This document shows positions 24,997 through 34,110 of a stretch of DNA of 64,000 bases, piece after piece. The notes beneath the pieces were generated by a model. It did no database searches. It was not told the DNA's origin and saw nothing but the letters and a program-made list of their open reading frames with translations. Position 1 is the first letter of the stretch; each line of letters opens with the position of its first letter. This stretch comes from Euryarchaeota archaeon UBA102 (GTDB lineage Archaea; Thermoplasmatota; Poseidoniia; MGIII; CG-Epi1). Location of the stretch: NCBI GenBank assembly GCA_002509225.1, contig DAHL01000039.1, forward strand, positions 18,811 to 82,810, in the 5' to 3' direction. Made by a program: the position numbers and the translations under genes.

Positions 24997-25693
24997 TTTT
25001 CACCTCATTTTGATTTTTTTCTATATCCTTTATCATTCCCATAAATGTGTCATATTCATATTCATCTAACGACCCTCTTGATATAATTCTACGTAATGTA
25101 GTTTCTGCTCTATGCAATCTTCTTTCTGGATATTTCGTTTCTTTAAGTACATCTATAAATGAAGTTACCATTATTTCTATTTCTTTCTGTTTAATTTTTT
25201 TCGGTCGTGAAGGAAGTTTAAATTTATTTTTACGATTCAATTCATATAATAATATTCCAACTGCATGAGATAAATTCAGTATCGGTTTGTCTGGATTGGT
25301 GGGCACTCTAACAGCAATTTCACACAGGGACAACTCTTCTTTATACAAACCAAAATCTTCTCTCCCAAATATCAAATTTGGCTTCCGTCCGTCTAATTTA
25401 CTTAACAAATCTTTACAATGTATTGGTGTACGATACCATCTTTTGTCCCCTCCTGGAATAATGCCACTCGTTCCAACATTTACTTCACCACCTGCTAACC
25501 CTTCCTTTAGGTCATCAAATCTTTGACTTTTTTCTAATATATGCTTACCAGATGTAGATCGGTGATAAGCTTCATCATTTATTTCACACCCGCCTATCAA
25601 AATCAATTCTTCAATACCAAAATTCCCCATTACTCTAGCAACCGCTCCAACATTTCCTGGGTGCTTCGGTTCAACTAGTATGATGCGTACCAT
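24989..25693 (-). CDS. trmJ: tRNA 2'-O-methyltransferase, TrmJ/SPOUT family
   Basis: A 234-residue SPOUT (trefoil-knot) methyltransferase. Motif 1 is EPKHPGNVGAVARVMGNFG, motif 2 LIFGREDFGL and motif 3 ILNLSHAVGILLYEL, giving the knotted SAM site. This order and the C-terminal helical extension match TrmJ, which methylates the 2'-O of nucleotide 32 in tRNA; archaeal TrmJ is specific for C32. It leads a two-gene unit and is divergent from galU. Confidence 0.87.
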   Translation of the reverse strand: MVRIILVEPKHPGNVGAVARVMGNFGIEELILIGGCEINDEAYHRSTSGKHILEKSQRFDDLKEGLAGGEVNVGTSGIIPGGDKRWYRTPIHCKDLLSKLDGRKPNLIFGREDFGLYKEELSLCEIAVRVPTNPDKPILNLSHAVGILLYELNRKNKFKLPSRPKKIKQKEIEIMVTSFIDVLKETKYPERRLHRAETTLRRIISRGSLDEYEYDTFMGMIKDIEKNQNEVKNG

Positions 25694-25788
25694 TCTCTTC
25701 CTAAAAGAGGCCTAGTTTTAGAATTAAGTCCCTTTTCTATTATTTTTAGTTCTGAAAAAGCCTTATCTATACCATCTATGCCCAATTA

Positions 25789-26646
25789 ATGGCATCGAAC
25801 ATTAAAGCAGTCATTCCGGCCGCAGGTTTAGGTACACGTTTTCTACCTTTAACCAAAGCTCAACCCAAAGAAATGTTACCTGTAGTAGATAAACCTACTA
25901 TTCAGTGGGTTGTCGAAGAAGCTATTGATGCAAATATTACAGATATCGCTATAATTACAGGAAAACACAAAGCTGCAATTGAGAACCATTTCAATCCTTC
26001 TCCAGATTTAGAAGATTCCTTAAAACGCAGAGGCAAAGATGAAGATTTAGCAAAAGTTAAACAAGTTTCCAATTTAGCCAATATTACTTTCATTAGACAG
26101 GAATCACAGAAAGGTTTAGGGGATGCCATCTTATGTGCTAAAGATTTCGTAGGCGATGATCCATTTGCAGTTTTACTCGGTGACACTATCTGTGTAGGGG
26201 ATCCAAATTGCACTAAAGGTTTAGTTGATATTTTCAATAATCATCATCAACCGGTTTTCGCTGTTGAAAAAATTGCAATGGAAGATACACGTCGATACGG
26301 TGTAATGTCTGGTGATAAAATAGAAGATTCTTTATTCAATGTCGATTCATTAGTTGAAAAACCAGAACCTTCTGATGCCCCTTCCAATTTAGGCGTTCTC
26401 GGTAGGTATATCTTCACTCCAGATATTTTCGATTATCAATCAGAAGTCAATGCAGGCGTGGGTGGGGAGATTCAACTTACTGATGCTATGAATATGACTG
26501 CACAAAGTAATTCACTTTTGGCATGGAAGTTTTCAGGCACAAGATTTGATATAGGTACTATGGAAGATTGGTTCAGATCTCATCTTATACTTTCCCATCA
26601 ATACAAATGGAGTAAAGTTATCAAGGATATCTCGGAGGATTTTTGA
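25789..26646 (+). CDS. galU: UTP-glucose-1-phosphate uridylyltransferase
   Basis: Makes UDP-glucose. The N-terminal IPAAGLGTRFLPLTKAQPKE binds UTP, VDKPTIQWVVEEA follows, and GLGDAILCAKDFVGDDPFAVLLGD gives the sugar-nucleotide and metal sites. VEKPEP and GEIQLTDAM are also typical. Length 285 is usual. The stop overlaps the next nucleotide-sugar gene, so the two form an operon. UDP-glucose dehydrogenase, needed to link the two products, is not in the window. Confidence 0.93.
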   Translation: MASNIKAVIPAAGLGTRFLPLTKAQPKEMLPVVDKPTIQWVVEEAIDANITDIAIITGKHKAAIENHFNPSPDLEDSLKRRGKDEDLAKVKQVSNLANITFIRQESQKGLGDAILCAKDFVGDDPFAVLLGDTICVGDPNCTKGLVDIFNNHHQPVFAVEKIAMEDTRRYGVMSGDKIEDSLFNVDSLVEKPEPSDAPSNLGVLGRYIFTPDIFDYQSEVNAGVGGEIQLTDAMNMTAQSNSLLAWKFSGTRFDIGTMEDWFRSHLILSHQYKWSKVIKDISEDF

Positions 26647-27572
26647 ATCGTTATCTAGTAACAGGTGGTGCAGGCTTTCTTGGATCACATCTATGTGAAC
26701 GCCTCCTTAATGATGGAAATGCTGTTCTCTGTTTAGATGACTTTAGTACAGGAAATGAAAATAATGTTTCACATTTAAAATCAAATCCAAACTTTGATTT
26801 GGAGTGTCATGATTTGACAACACCATTTTTTCCAGAAAAAATAAATGGCATTTTCAACTTTGCTTCACCGGCATCTCCTGTGGATTACCAACATAATCCA
26901 ATCAAAACCCTAAAAATGGGAACTTTAGCAATTTACAATGTTTTAGGAATGGCTAAAAGATTAAACATACCAATTCTCCATGCTTCTACTTCCGAAGTTT
27001 ATGGTGATCCAGAAGTTCATCCACAATCAGAAGATTATTGGGGCAATGTAAATCCAATAGGTCCGCGTGCATGTTATGACGAAGGTAAACGAGTAGCTGA
27101 GTCACTGTTAATCGCTTATCAAGAACATGCAGGAGTCGATATTCGTATTGCAAGAATCTTTAACACATACGGCCCACACATGGACCCTCAAGACGGTCGC
27201 GTTGTTTCAAATTTTATCTGCCAAGCTCTTAAAAATAAACCAGTAACAATCTATGGTGATGGTCTACAAACGCGTAGCTTCTGCTACGTTGACGATTTAA
27301 TAGATGGTATAGTTCGATTAATGAATTCTACTTATCAATCACCATTGAATCTGGGCAATCCTTCTGAATATAGTATTCTGGATTTAGCTAATATGGTCAT
27401 CTCCCTTACCAATTCAGAATCTGAACTTATACACAAAGATTTACCGATTGATGATCCTAAAAGACGCAATCCAGACATTTCCCTAGCGAACAAAATCATT
27501 GACTGGTCGCCTTCAACTAGTTTAGAGGAAGGCTTGAAGAAAACAATACCTTGGTTTGATAAACTAATCTAA
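26643..27572 (+). CDS. UDP-glucuronate decarboxylase (UDP-xylose synthase) family SDR
   Basis: A 309-residue extended SDR. The N-terminal TGGAGFLGSHLCERL binds NAD, the active site is S/Y/K with TSEVYGDPEVHPQ and YDEGKRVAE, and RIFNTYGPHMDPQDGRVVSNF followed by TIYGDGLQTRSFCYVDD is characteristic of the UXS branch. It would convert UDP-glucuronate to UDP-xylose for surface polysaccharide or glycoprotein. TTG at 26643 is the only start that keeps the Rossmann motif. It ends in a 4-nt convergent overlap with pntB. Confidence 0.87.
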   Translation: MNRYLVTGGAGFLGSHLCERLLNDGNAVLCLDDFSTGNENNVSHLKSNPNFDLECHDLTTPFFPEKINGIFNFASPASPVDYQHNPIKTLKMGTLAIYNVLGMAKRLNIPILHASTSEVYGDPEVHPQSEDYWGNVNPIGPRACYDEGKRVAESLLIAYQEHAGVDIRIARIFNTYGPHMDPQDGRVVSNFICQALKNKPVTIYGDGLQTRSFCYVDDLIDGIVRLMNSTYQSPLNLGNPSEYSILDLANMVISLTNSESELIHKDLPIDDPKRRNPDISLANKIIDWSPSTSLEEGLKKTIPWFDKLI

Positions 27573-28981
27573 GATTCCTTCATTGCAGATACTAGTTCAG
27601 TCATCATCTTTTTTCCATCACCAAATAACATCATAGTTTTGTCATCATAAAATAAATCATTATCCACGCCTGCATACCCTACAGACAATGATCTTTTTAC
27701 AATTACAACAACACGAGCTTTATCTGCATCTATAATCGGCATCCCTGCTAATGGCCCTTCACCTGTTCTAGCAGCTGGGTTAACAGTATCATTGGCACCC
27801 ACAACTAAAGCAACATCACAATCACTCATCTCTGAGTTAATTTCTTCCATTTCAATTAATTTTTCATAAGGAACACTTGCTTCTGCTAGTAATACATTCA
27901 TATGTCCAGGCATACGTCCAGCAACAGGATGTATTCCATATTTTACTTCACATCCATTCTCCTCTAAAATATCTGCAAATTCACGAACTTGATGTTGACA
28001 TTGCGAAACAGCCATTCCATATCCTGGAATAATAACACATTTAGAGATTCCATCACATATCATAGCAACTTCTTCCGGATCCGAACCAACTTTTGTTCGC
28101 GTTACTTGCTCTTTATCTGAACCACCAAAAGATTTGAACAATACGTCTATCAATTGTCGATTCATTGCTTTACACATAATGTTTGTCAAAATCAAACCCG
28201 CAGCACCAACCATCGAACCTGCAATAATCAAAACATTATTACCTATAATAAATCCAGTAAATGCAGCAGCTACTCCTGATAATGAATTTAGTAAACTTAC
28301 AACAACTGGCATATCTGCTCCACCGATTGGAAGTACAAACAAAATACCCAGAATACAAGAAAGTACAATGATTCCTATTACGTAATTTGAATTTTCAGGC
28401 TCTTCCATCGTCATATAAATTAGACCAACAATACCAATCAGGAATATTCCTTTAACGTAATTTAACCACTCAGGCCCCCATGTAGGAGTTCTATACCACG
28501 TTCCAAAAATTTCCACTCCACCCTTCAATTTCATCATGGCAAGCAAACTCCCAGTCAAAGTCATCCATCCAACTAAAGCAGAAAGGCCAATTGCAATCCA
28601 AGCAACTTGTAATTCTAAACCAGTAGGTATCTCACCACTATTTATTCTTCTAAAAACCTCAGATGCAGCAACAAGTGCACTAGCTGCACCACCAAATCCA
28701 TTGAACAGAGCCACCATTTCCGGCATCCCCGTCATTTGAACTCTAACGGCCATTACATAACCGATAACTCCTCCAGTACTCAAACCTGCAATAATTAAAA
28801 TAAAATTGTCAACATTACCAAAATCCATTTGGGCAATGGTAACAACTACTGCAACTAACATTCCTGTTGCACCGTATAGATTTCCCGTCGGGGCCGTGCG
28901 TGGATGTCCTAATTTTTTCAACCCCATTATGAATAATATAGATGCAACTAAGTATCCAACATCCCACATTGCTAAATCCAT
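27569..28981 (-). CDS. pntB: Proton-translocating NAD(P) transhydrogenase, beta subunit
   Basis: The last gene of the pntAA-pntAB-pntB set. It has about nine TM segments in the first 270 residues, including the MALFNGFGGAASALVA region, then the soluble NADP(H)-binding domain with IPGYGMAVSQCQH and CDVALVVGANDTVNPAA. The membrane subunit couples hydride transfer from NADH to NADP+ with proton influx. Length 470 is normal. Its start and the pntAB stop share one nucleotide. Confidence 0.95.
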   Translation of the reverse strand: MDLAMWDVGYLVASILFIMGLKKLGHPRTAPTGNLYGATGMLVAVVVTIAQMDFGNVDNFILIIAGLSTGGVIGYVMAVRVQMTGMPEMVALFNGFGGAASALVAASEVFRRINSGEIPTGLELQVAWIAIGLSALVGWMTLTGSLLAMMKLKGGVEIFGTWYRTPTWGPEWLNYVKGIFLIGIVGLIYMTMEEPENSNYVIGIIVLSCILGILFVLPIGGADMPVVVSLLNSLSGVAAAFTGFIIGNNVLIIAGSMVGAAGLILTNIMCKAMNRQLIDVLFKSFGGSDKEQVTRTKVGSDPEEVAMICDGISKCVIIPGYGMAVSQCQHQVREFADILEENGCEVKYGIHPVAGRMPGHMNVLLAEASVPYEKLIEMEEINSEMSDCDVALVVGANDTVNPAARTGEGPLAGMPIIDADKARVVVIVKRSLSVGYAGVDNDLFYDDKTMMLFGDGKKMMTELVSAMKES

Positions 28982-29289
28982 TATTTTCCTCTCCTTTTTC
29001 CAGCAATCATATTCAACATTCTATTAGTTACAGCAAATCCGCCAATCACATTAATCGTAGCAAGAATCAATGCAAAAAACGCTAACCAAGCAGCACGTCC
29101 AGGATCTCCGTCATTAAATTCAGTATTAGAAAAAATCAAAGCTCCAACGATCGTAATTCCAGAAATCGCGTTAGCACCAGACATTAGTGGTGTATGTAGT
29201 GTTGGAGGAACTTTTGTAATAAGTTCAAATCCTAAAAAAATAGCTAATGCAAAAACCGTTATCGATGCAATTAATGTTTCCAAATCCAT
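28981..29289 (-). CDS. pntAB: NAD(P) transhydrogenase, alpha subunit part 2 (membrane)
   Basis: The 102-residue membrane portion of the alpha subunit. It has three hydrophobic helices: the first near residues 5-25 (ITVFALAIFLGFELITKVPP), the second after HTPLMSGANAISGITIVGA, and a last one near 70-90. A separate gene for this part is the three-subunit arrangement seen in Rhodospirillum. Tight overlaps on both sides show co-translation with pntAA and pntB. Confidence 0.93.
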   Translation of the reverse strand: MDLETLIASITVFALAIFLGFELITKVPPTLHTPLMSGANAISGITIVGALIFSNTEFNDGDPGRAAWLAFFALILATINVIGGFAVTNRMLNMIAGKRRGK

Positions 29290-30449
29290 TATTTAATTAC
29301 CTCTTTCAATCTTTCTTGCTTTTTTTGAATTTCACCATTCGTAGTTACAAGAACCCCACCCATCCCTTTCACATAGAAATCAGACTCTTCTGAAGGCCCT
29401 ATTAGAATTTCATCTTCCATATCTAAAATAAATTCCCCATCTTTCGATAATGAATTAACAAAATTCGCAACATTATTTGCATATAACATAGATGCAGTAT
29501 TGGCTACTGTTCCAGGTAAATTAGATACTCCTACAATAACAACACCTTCTTTTTCTACAACTTTATCCATTTCAGATAATTCACAATTCCCTCCTGTATC
29601 TGTATTCATATCAACTATCACAGCTCCTTTTTTCATTCTCTTTACGGCATCAGCAGGAACGGTTATGGGTGCATCTCTACCGAATATACGCGCAGTGGTT
29701 ATCACAACATCTGCATCTTCTGCAACTTTACAAACAGTTTCATTTACTTTCTGTATAAATTCCGGGGTCAAAGGTTTAGCATATCCACTTTCATCTTCAA
29801 AATCTTCCATCCCTTCTACTTCTATAAATTTCCCTCCTAAACTTTCTATCTGTTCCTTTGCGGCTAGTCTAACATCCGAAGCATACACTACCGCTCCAAG
29901 CCTTTTCGCAGTAGCTATGGCCTGAAGTCCTGCAACACCTGCTCCCATAATAACAACTTTAGCAGGTCTTACAGTTCCTGCAGAAGTCATCATCATTGGA
30001 AATAATTTGTTACTTTGTTGTCCCCCAAGAATTACAGATTTGTATCCTGCTAAATTATCCTGACTTGAATTTACATCCATTGACTGAGCTTTTGATAATC
30101 TACGAGGTATCATATCCATCGAACAAAGATTCACACCTTCTTTTGCTAGTCGTTTTACTATTTCATTCTCTCTAAACGGGTCTGCTAAACAAACAACCGT
30201 TTGACCATCATTCCATTTTTCATTTTCAGGAACTCCAATAGACATAATTATTTCAGAATCCATTACTTCATTTCGAGTAGTGACGTTTGCACCCTTTACT
30301 CTATATTCTTCATTTGAAAATCCTGCACTATTTCCTAATCCATCTTCCACTACAATCTCAAAACCATTTTTAGTTAATTTTGGGATAACATCAGGAACCA
30401 TTGCAACCCTTTTTTCAGCTTCAGGTTCTTTAGGTATTCCTATTTTCAT
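29289..30449 (-). CDS. pntAA: NAD(P) transhydrogenase, alpha subunit part 1 (NAD-binding)
   Basis: The soluble NAD(H)-binding subunit, 386 residues, of the alanine dehydrogenase/PNT family. The N-terminal IPKEPEAEKRVAMVP, VVIMGAGVAGLQAIATAKRLGA in the Rossmann domain, and VVITTARIFGRDAPI with the mobile-loop region are clear. It follows the acyl-CoA dehydrogenase by 14 nt on the same strand, suggesting that NADH from beta-oxidation can be turned into NADPH in a coordinated way. Confidence 0.95.
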   Translation of the reverse strand: MKIGIPKEPEAEKRVAMVPDVIPKLTKNGFEIVVEDGLGNSAGFSNEEYRVKGANVTTRNEVMDSEIIMSIGVPENEKWNDGQTVVCLADPFRENEIVKRLAKEGVNLCSMDMIPRRLSKAQSMDVNSSQDNLAGYKSVILGGQQSNKLFPMMMTSAGTVRPAKVVIMGAGVAGLQAIATAKRLGAVVYASDVRLAAKEQIESLGGKFIEVEGMEDFEDESGYAKPLTPEFIQKVNETVCKVAEDADVVITTARIFGRDAPITVPADAVKRMKKGAVIVDMNTDTGGNCELSEMDKVVEKEGVVIVGVSNLPGTVANTASMLYANNVANFVNSLSKDGEFILDMEDEILIGPSEESDFYVKGMGGVLVTTNGEIQKKQERLKEVIK

Positions 30450-30463
30450 TTTTCACTCACTCT

Positions 30464-31636
30464 TTATCTCTTGCCTATTTCTCTGGCTATAACTAATCTT
30501 TGTACTTCTTGCGTACCTTCATATATTTGTGTTATTTTAGCATCTCTGAAAAATCTTTCAACAGGAAATTCTTTTGTGTATCCATACCCACCTAATATCT
30601 GAACTGCACGATCAGCCACCCACATAGCGGTATCGCCAGCACTCAGTTTCGCCATTGAAGCTTCTAATGTATGTCTAGGCATTCCTTCTTCGTAGTGCTT
30701 CTGTTTAGCCCAAGCAGCTCTGTACACTTGTAGTCTCGCTGCATCAATTTTATTCGCCATATCTGCTAAATAATTTCCTATTGTTTGATGTTCAAGTATC
30801 ATCTTTCCAAACGTTTCTCTCTCTTTAGAATATTTCAATGCAGATTCATACGCCCCCTGAGCAATTCCCAATGCTTGAGCAGCAATTCCAACTCTAGAAT
30901 TATCAAGAGCATTCATAGCAATTGAGAAGCCCTTTCCAACCTCACCCAATACGTTTTCTTTAGGCACTTTACAGTTTTTCATTAAGAGTGTACAAGTATC
31001 AGATGATCGAATTCCAAGTTTATCTTCTTTTTTACCAACTGAAAATCCATCAAACTCTTTTTCAACTATAAATGCAGTTATTCCTCCATGTTTCTTTTTA
31101 CCATATTCAGCATCACCCACATGTTTAGCAAATAAAACAAAAATATCTGCCGATGCTCCATTAGTTACCCACATTTTTTCACCGTTCAAAATAAAATCCT
31201 CATTTTCTAAATCTGCCTTTGCAGTCATAGCCGCTGCATCCGTTCCAGAACTAGCTTCACTTAGTGAATACGCACCAATACATTCTCCAGTTGCCATTCT
31301 TGGCAGGTACTTCTTTTTCTGTTCCTCTGTTCCATGAAGTGCAATTGTCATTGCAGACAATCCAACGTGCACAGCAAGAAAAACTCCCAATGATGGATCA
31401 ACTCTAGAGAGCTCTTCTATTACTATAGCTTCAGATATATCATCTATTTTTTGCCCACCATATTTTTCAGAAATAGTCATACCAGCAAATCCCAATTCTG
31501 CCAATTTTTTGAATTCTTCAATAGGTGGAATTTGCTCTTCATCTCTTTTCATGGCAGTTTTCAAAACTTCAGTTTCAGAGAATTCACGTATAGTTTCTCT
31601 TATCATTTTCTGTTCTTCTGTTTCTCTAAAATCCAT
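30464..31636 (-). CDS. Acyl-CoA dehydrogenase
   Basis: FAD enzyme for the first step of fatty-acid or branched acyl-CoA oxidation. Signatures are GAYSLSEASSGTDAAAMTAKA (FAD and substrate loop), EKMWVTNGASADIFVLF, GRETFGKMILEH-like SKERETFGKMILEH, and the C-terminal QILGGYGYTKEFPVERF with catalytic Glu in IYEGTQEVQ. Length 390 is standard, closest in style to short-chain or butyryl-CoA types. Its ATG overlaps the NAC stop by one base, so it belongs to the run that starts at TFB. Confidence 0.93.
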   Translation of the reverse strand: MDFRETEEQKMIRETIREFSETEVLKTAMKRDEEQIPPIEEFKKLAELGFAGMTISEKYGGQKIDDISEAIVIEELSRVDPSLGVFLAVHVGLSAMTIALHGTEEQKKKYLPRMATGECIGAYSLSEASSGTDAAAMTAKADLENEDFILNGEKMWVTNGASADIFVLFAKHVGDAEYGKKKHGGITAFIVEKEFDGFSVGKKEDKLGIRSSDTCTLLMKNCKVPKENVLGEVGKGFSIAMNALDNSRVGIAAQALGIAQGAYESALKYSKERETFGKMILEHQTIGNYLADMANKIDAARLQVYRAAWAKQKHYEEGMPRHTLEASMAKLSAGDTAMWVADRAVQILGGYGYTKEFPVERFFRDAKITQIYEGTQEVQRLVIAREIGKR

Positions 31637-31983
31637 TATTCACCTACCAATTTGATTATGGCTTCTGCAGGTTCCCCATCACATTCTTCTAGAGTTGAGA
31701 TTGCTTTCTCTCTTGAAACGCTAGTTTGGGACATCACTAATTCTATGTCTTCTTCAGGTATTCCCTCATCTTCATTTTCTACTTCATTAGGTTCCCCAAC
31801 TACTTGGTATGTTTTTTGCCCCATCATATCCATGATAGTTACAGATGGCCGGTCAAAGACTAATGTTTTTTCTGGGGTTTCAATGGTTACTTTGGTCGCA
31901 TCTATCTCTTCAGTGGCCTTTTCTAATTGTTTCTGAAGCTTCTTCATCATCCGCGGATTCATTCTTCCCATGCCCGGTATCAT
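31636..31983 (-). CDS. nac: Archaeal nascent polypeptide-associated complex protein
   Basis: A homodimeric NAC-alpha protein that binds nascent chains at the ribosome. The N-terminal MIPGMGRMNPRMMKKLQKQ helix, the NAC barrel (VTIMDMMGQKTYQVVG) and a C-terminal UBA domain (DIELVMSQTSVSREKAISTL) are all present. The start at 31983 was chosen because it matches the family N-terminus; an upstream in-frame start at 32043 would run into the pelota gene. Product length is 115 residues. Confidence 0.9.
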   Translation of the reverse strand: MIPGMGRMNPRMMKKLQKQLEKATEEIDATKVTIETPEKTLVFDRPSVTIMDMMGQKTYQVVGEPNEVENEDEGIPEEDIELVMSQTSVSREKAISTLEECDGEPAEAIIKLVGE

Positions 31984-32015
31984 AATATCTAAAATAACAA
32001 TGCCAATAAAAGAAA

Positions 32016-33038
32016 CTATCCTGCCTTGTATCTTAGTAAACAAGCCACTTTTCCTAGTCCTTCTAACATCTGCCCTCCTTCATGATGGTTGGATATTTCC
32101 ACAATTTCAATTCTATTTCTTTCACACAATGCAAGCATTTTAATTCCCTTTTTTTGATGTATTTCCGTATCTAACATTATGACCTTTTCAACAGAACCAT
32201 TCTCTATTTTATCTTTAACTTCATTCCACCCATATGTTGCAAAATCTTTGTAAATTGATGTTTTTAATTCTTCCATTATCGTCAATTCTTTTTCCAATTC
32301 TATCGTTTCCATTTTATTTGTTATTTTACCACTTTTAAGTGCTTCGTTAATTCCATTCATACCGCCCTGACCAACTGTGTCAGTTTGATATCTATTAAAC
32401 AATTCAGAATCCTTTTCTTTACACACTCTTATGAAATCTTCTTTTGGAAATCCAGGCCCCAATATTATCAAAGTTTCTCCGGAACTATAAATTTCCTTTA
32501 ACTGTTCAACACCTCTTTCAAAGAATGATTTCTGAGTTTCACCACCCTTTCTTTTTCCCCCACCAGCTCTGTTAATAGTTTTTAATTCCCTAAGTCCGAA
32601 CGTTCTTAATTCTGCAAATACTATTGCGTCCGTTTCCACATTTATTGCTATAGCTCTAAATGATGCCTTTTTGGCTTTTACAAACATCCTTTCATGGTGT
32701 GGCATCCACGCTTTTTTTCCGAGAACAAAATCATCTCCTGCTTTAAGTATCAATGAATGATAGTTCCCAACATCTTGCACGCCTTCTATTATTTTTCCAT
32801 GACATCTGAATCTTTGATCAAAGTTCTGATATTCTTTATCTTCAACTTTTATAGTTAAATTCATCTTCTTTTTTACCCCTCTTTCAGATCTTATTTTGTC
32901 TGCTTGTTTAGATTCTCTTCGTTCTGTAAAAGCCGTCACCGTATCTTCATTCTCAATTATCAGATTTAAATAATATAAATCATCGGGATGCTGTAACCAA
33001 ACCTTTCGACTATTCGTGTCGTTCTTTCGAAATTTCAA
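32016..33038 (-). CDS. pelA: Pelota (Dom34) mRNA-surveillance and ribosome-rescue factor
   Basis: An eRF1-related protein that works with an EF1A-type GTPase and ABCE1 to release stalled ribosomes. Of its 340 residues, the Sm-like N-domain contains HPDDLYYLNLII and VTAFTERRES. The middle domain has LIILGPGFPKEDF, and the C-domain has NRIEIVEISNHHEGGQMLEGLGKVACLLRY. It lies between TFB (9-nt gap) and NAC. RLI/ABCE1, its functional partner, is also in this window. Confidence 0.92.
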   Translation of the reverse strand: MKFRKNDTNSRKVWLQHPDDLYYLNLIIENEDTVTAFTERRESKQADKIRSERGVKKKMNLTIKVEDKEYQNFDQRFRCHGKIIEGVQDVGNYHSLILKAGDDFVLGKKAWMPHHERMFVKAKKASFRAIAINVETDAIVFAELRTFGLRELKTINRAGGGKRKGGETQKSFFERGVEQLKEIYSSGETLIILGPGFPKEDFIRVCKEKDSELFNRYQTDTVGQGGMNGINEALKSGKITNKMETIELEKELTIMEELKTSIYKDFATYGWNEVKDKIENGSVEKVIMLDTEIHQKKGIKMLALCERNRIEIVEISNHHEGGQMLEGLGKVACLLRYKAG

Positions 33039-33047
33039 TATGTACCT

Positions 33048-33998
33048 TCAAGCTGCTACAGCAGCAGTGATACTCAGATATTCTGTTAATTCTTTGTATC
33101 TATTTCTTATTGTAACTTCGGTAACCCCTACCGTGTCCGCTATAGCTTTCTGAGTTTTGCGTTGATTATAAACTACAGATGCTAAATATATCGCAGCAGC
33201 CGCAACTCCAGTTGGTCCTCTTCCTGAAGTCAATTCAGATTCAGTAGCTTCTTGAAGTATTTTTATTGCTGCATCTTCTACTCTACCAGATAATCCAAGT
33301 TCACGAGAATATCTAGTTATGTATGAAACAGGAGATGCTGGCATTAGATTCAATCCCAATTCTCTCGATATGTATCTGTACGTTCTTCCAACTTCCTTTT
33401 TAGTTGCGTTAGATGCTTTAGTTATTTCGTCAAGCGTTCTAGGAACTTCACATTGTCTACATGCCCCATAAAGCGTCGCAGCAGCCACACCCTCAATTGA
33501 TCTACCTCTAACCAGATTTTTCTGCACAGCCTTTCTATAAAGCATAGCAGCAGTTTCTCTTACTTGTCGCTGTAATCCAATTTTAGAAGCCAATCTATTT
33601 AATTCATTTAATGCCAATGCTAAATTTCTATCTGCAGAATTATTAGCTCTAGTTCTATTTTGCCATTTTCTCATTCTGTATAGTTGTGAACGGTTTTTTG
33701 ATGGGACTACATTTCCATATGAATCTCTATTACTCCAAGCTATATCTGTTGACAATCCTTTATCATGAACTAGAGGATTCATAGGTGAACCACCTCTAGC
33801 TCGTCTCTCATTTTGTTCAGCATCAAATGCACGCCATTCAGGTCCTTGATCTATTTGATTCTCATCAATCACTAAACCGCAAGTTCTACAAGTCAACTCG
33901 CCTCTTTGGTAATCTCTTACTAAATGTTCCGATCTACATTCTGTGCATTTAATTTGTTCTTCTAGTTCTATATCTTTAGAAATTTCAGGTTTAGTCAT
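33048..33998 (-). CDS. tfb: Transcription initiation factor TFB (TFIIB homologue)
   Basis: Recruits RNA polymerase to TBP-TATA complexes. The N-terminal zinc ribbon is [20 protein letters not shown] then RTCGLV, and the B-reader region contains [10 protein letters not shown]. Two cyclin repeats follow, with [17 protein letters not shown] and [17 protein letters not shown], and a C-terminal [16 protein letters not shown] helix-turn-helix contacts the BRE. The start at 33998 was chosen because the open frame further upstream crosses the divergent promoter. Product is 316 residues. It leads the run TFB-pelota-NAC-ACAD-Pnt. Confidence 0.95.
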   Translation of the reverse strand: MTKPEISKDIELEEQIKCTECRSEHLVRDYQRGELTCRTCGLVIDENQIDQGPEWRAFDAEQNERRARGGSPMNPLVHDKGLSTDIAWSNRDSYGNVVPSKNRSQLYRMRKWQNRTRANNSADRNLALALNELNRLASKIGLQRQVRETAAMLYRKAVQKNLVRGRSIEGVAAATLYGACRQCEVPRTLDEITKASNATKKEVGRTYRYISRELGLNLMPASPVSYITRYSRELGLSGRVEDAAIKILQEATESELTSGRGPTGVAAAAIYLASVVYNQRKTQKAIADTVGVTEVTIRNRYKELTEYLSITAAVAA

Positions 33999-34110
33999 AA
34001 GTTGAACCTCAACAGAATACCCAATTGGAAAACGGTTATAAAAATTCGCCTGAAGTTTAAGCAATTGTACACCAAATAGTTTATACCTCGCAATTAGCAA
34101 TACAATTACA
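33999..34110. promoter_or_regulatory. Divergent promoter region between TFB and the site-2 protease
   Basis: For the plus-strand gene, TTTATA at 34080-34085 lies 26-31 nt before the ATG, fitting a leaderless mRNA. For TFB, the minus-strand sequence TTTTTATAACC at about 34033-34043 lies about 40 nt before the start and would give a leader of about 13 nt. Confidence 0.45.
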
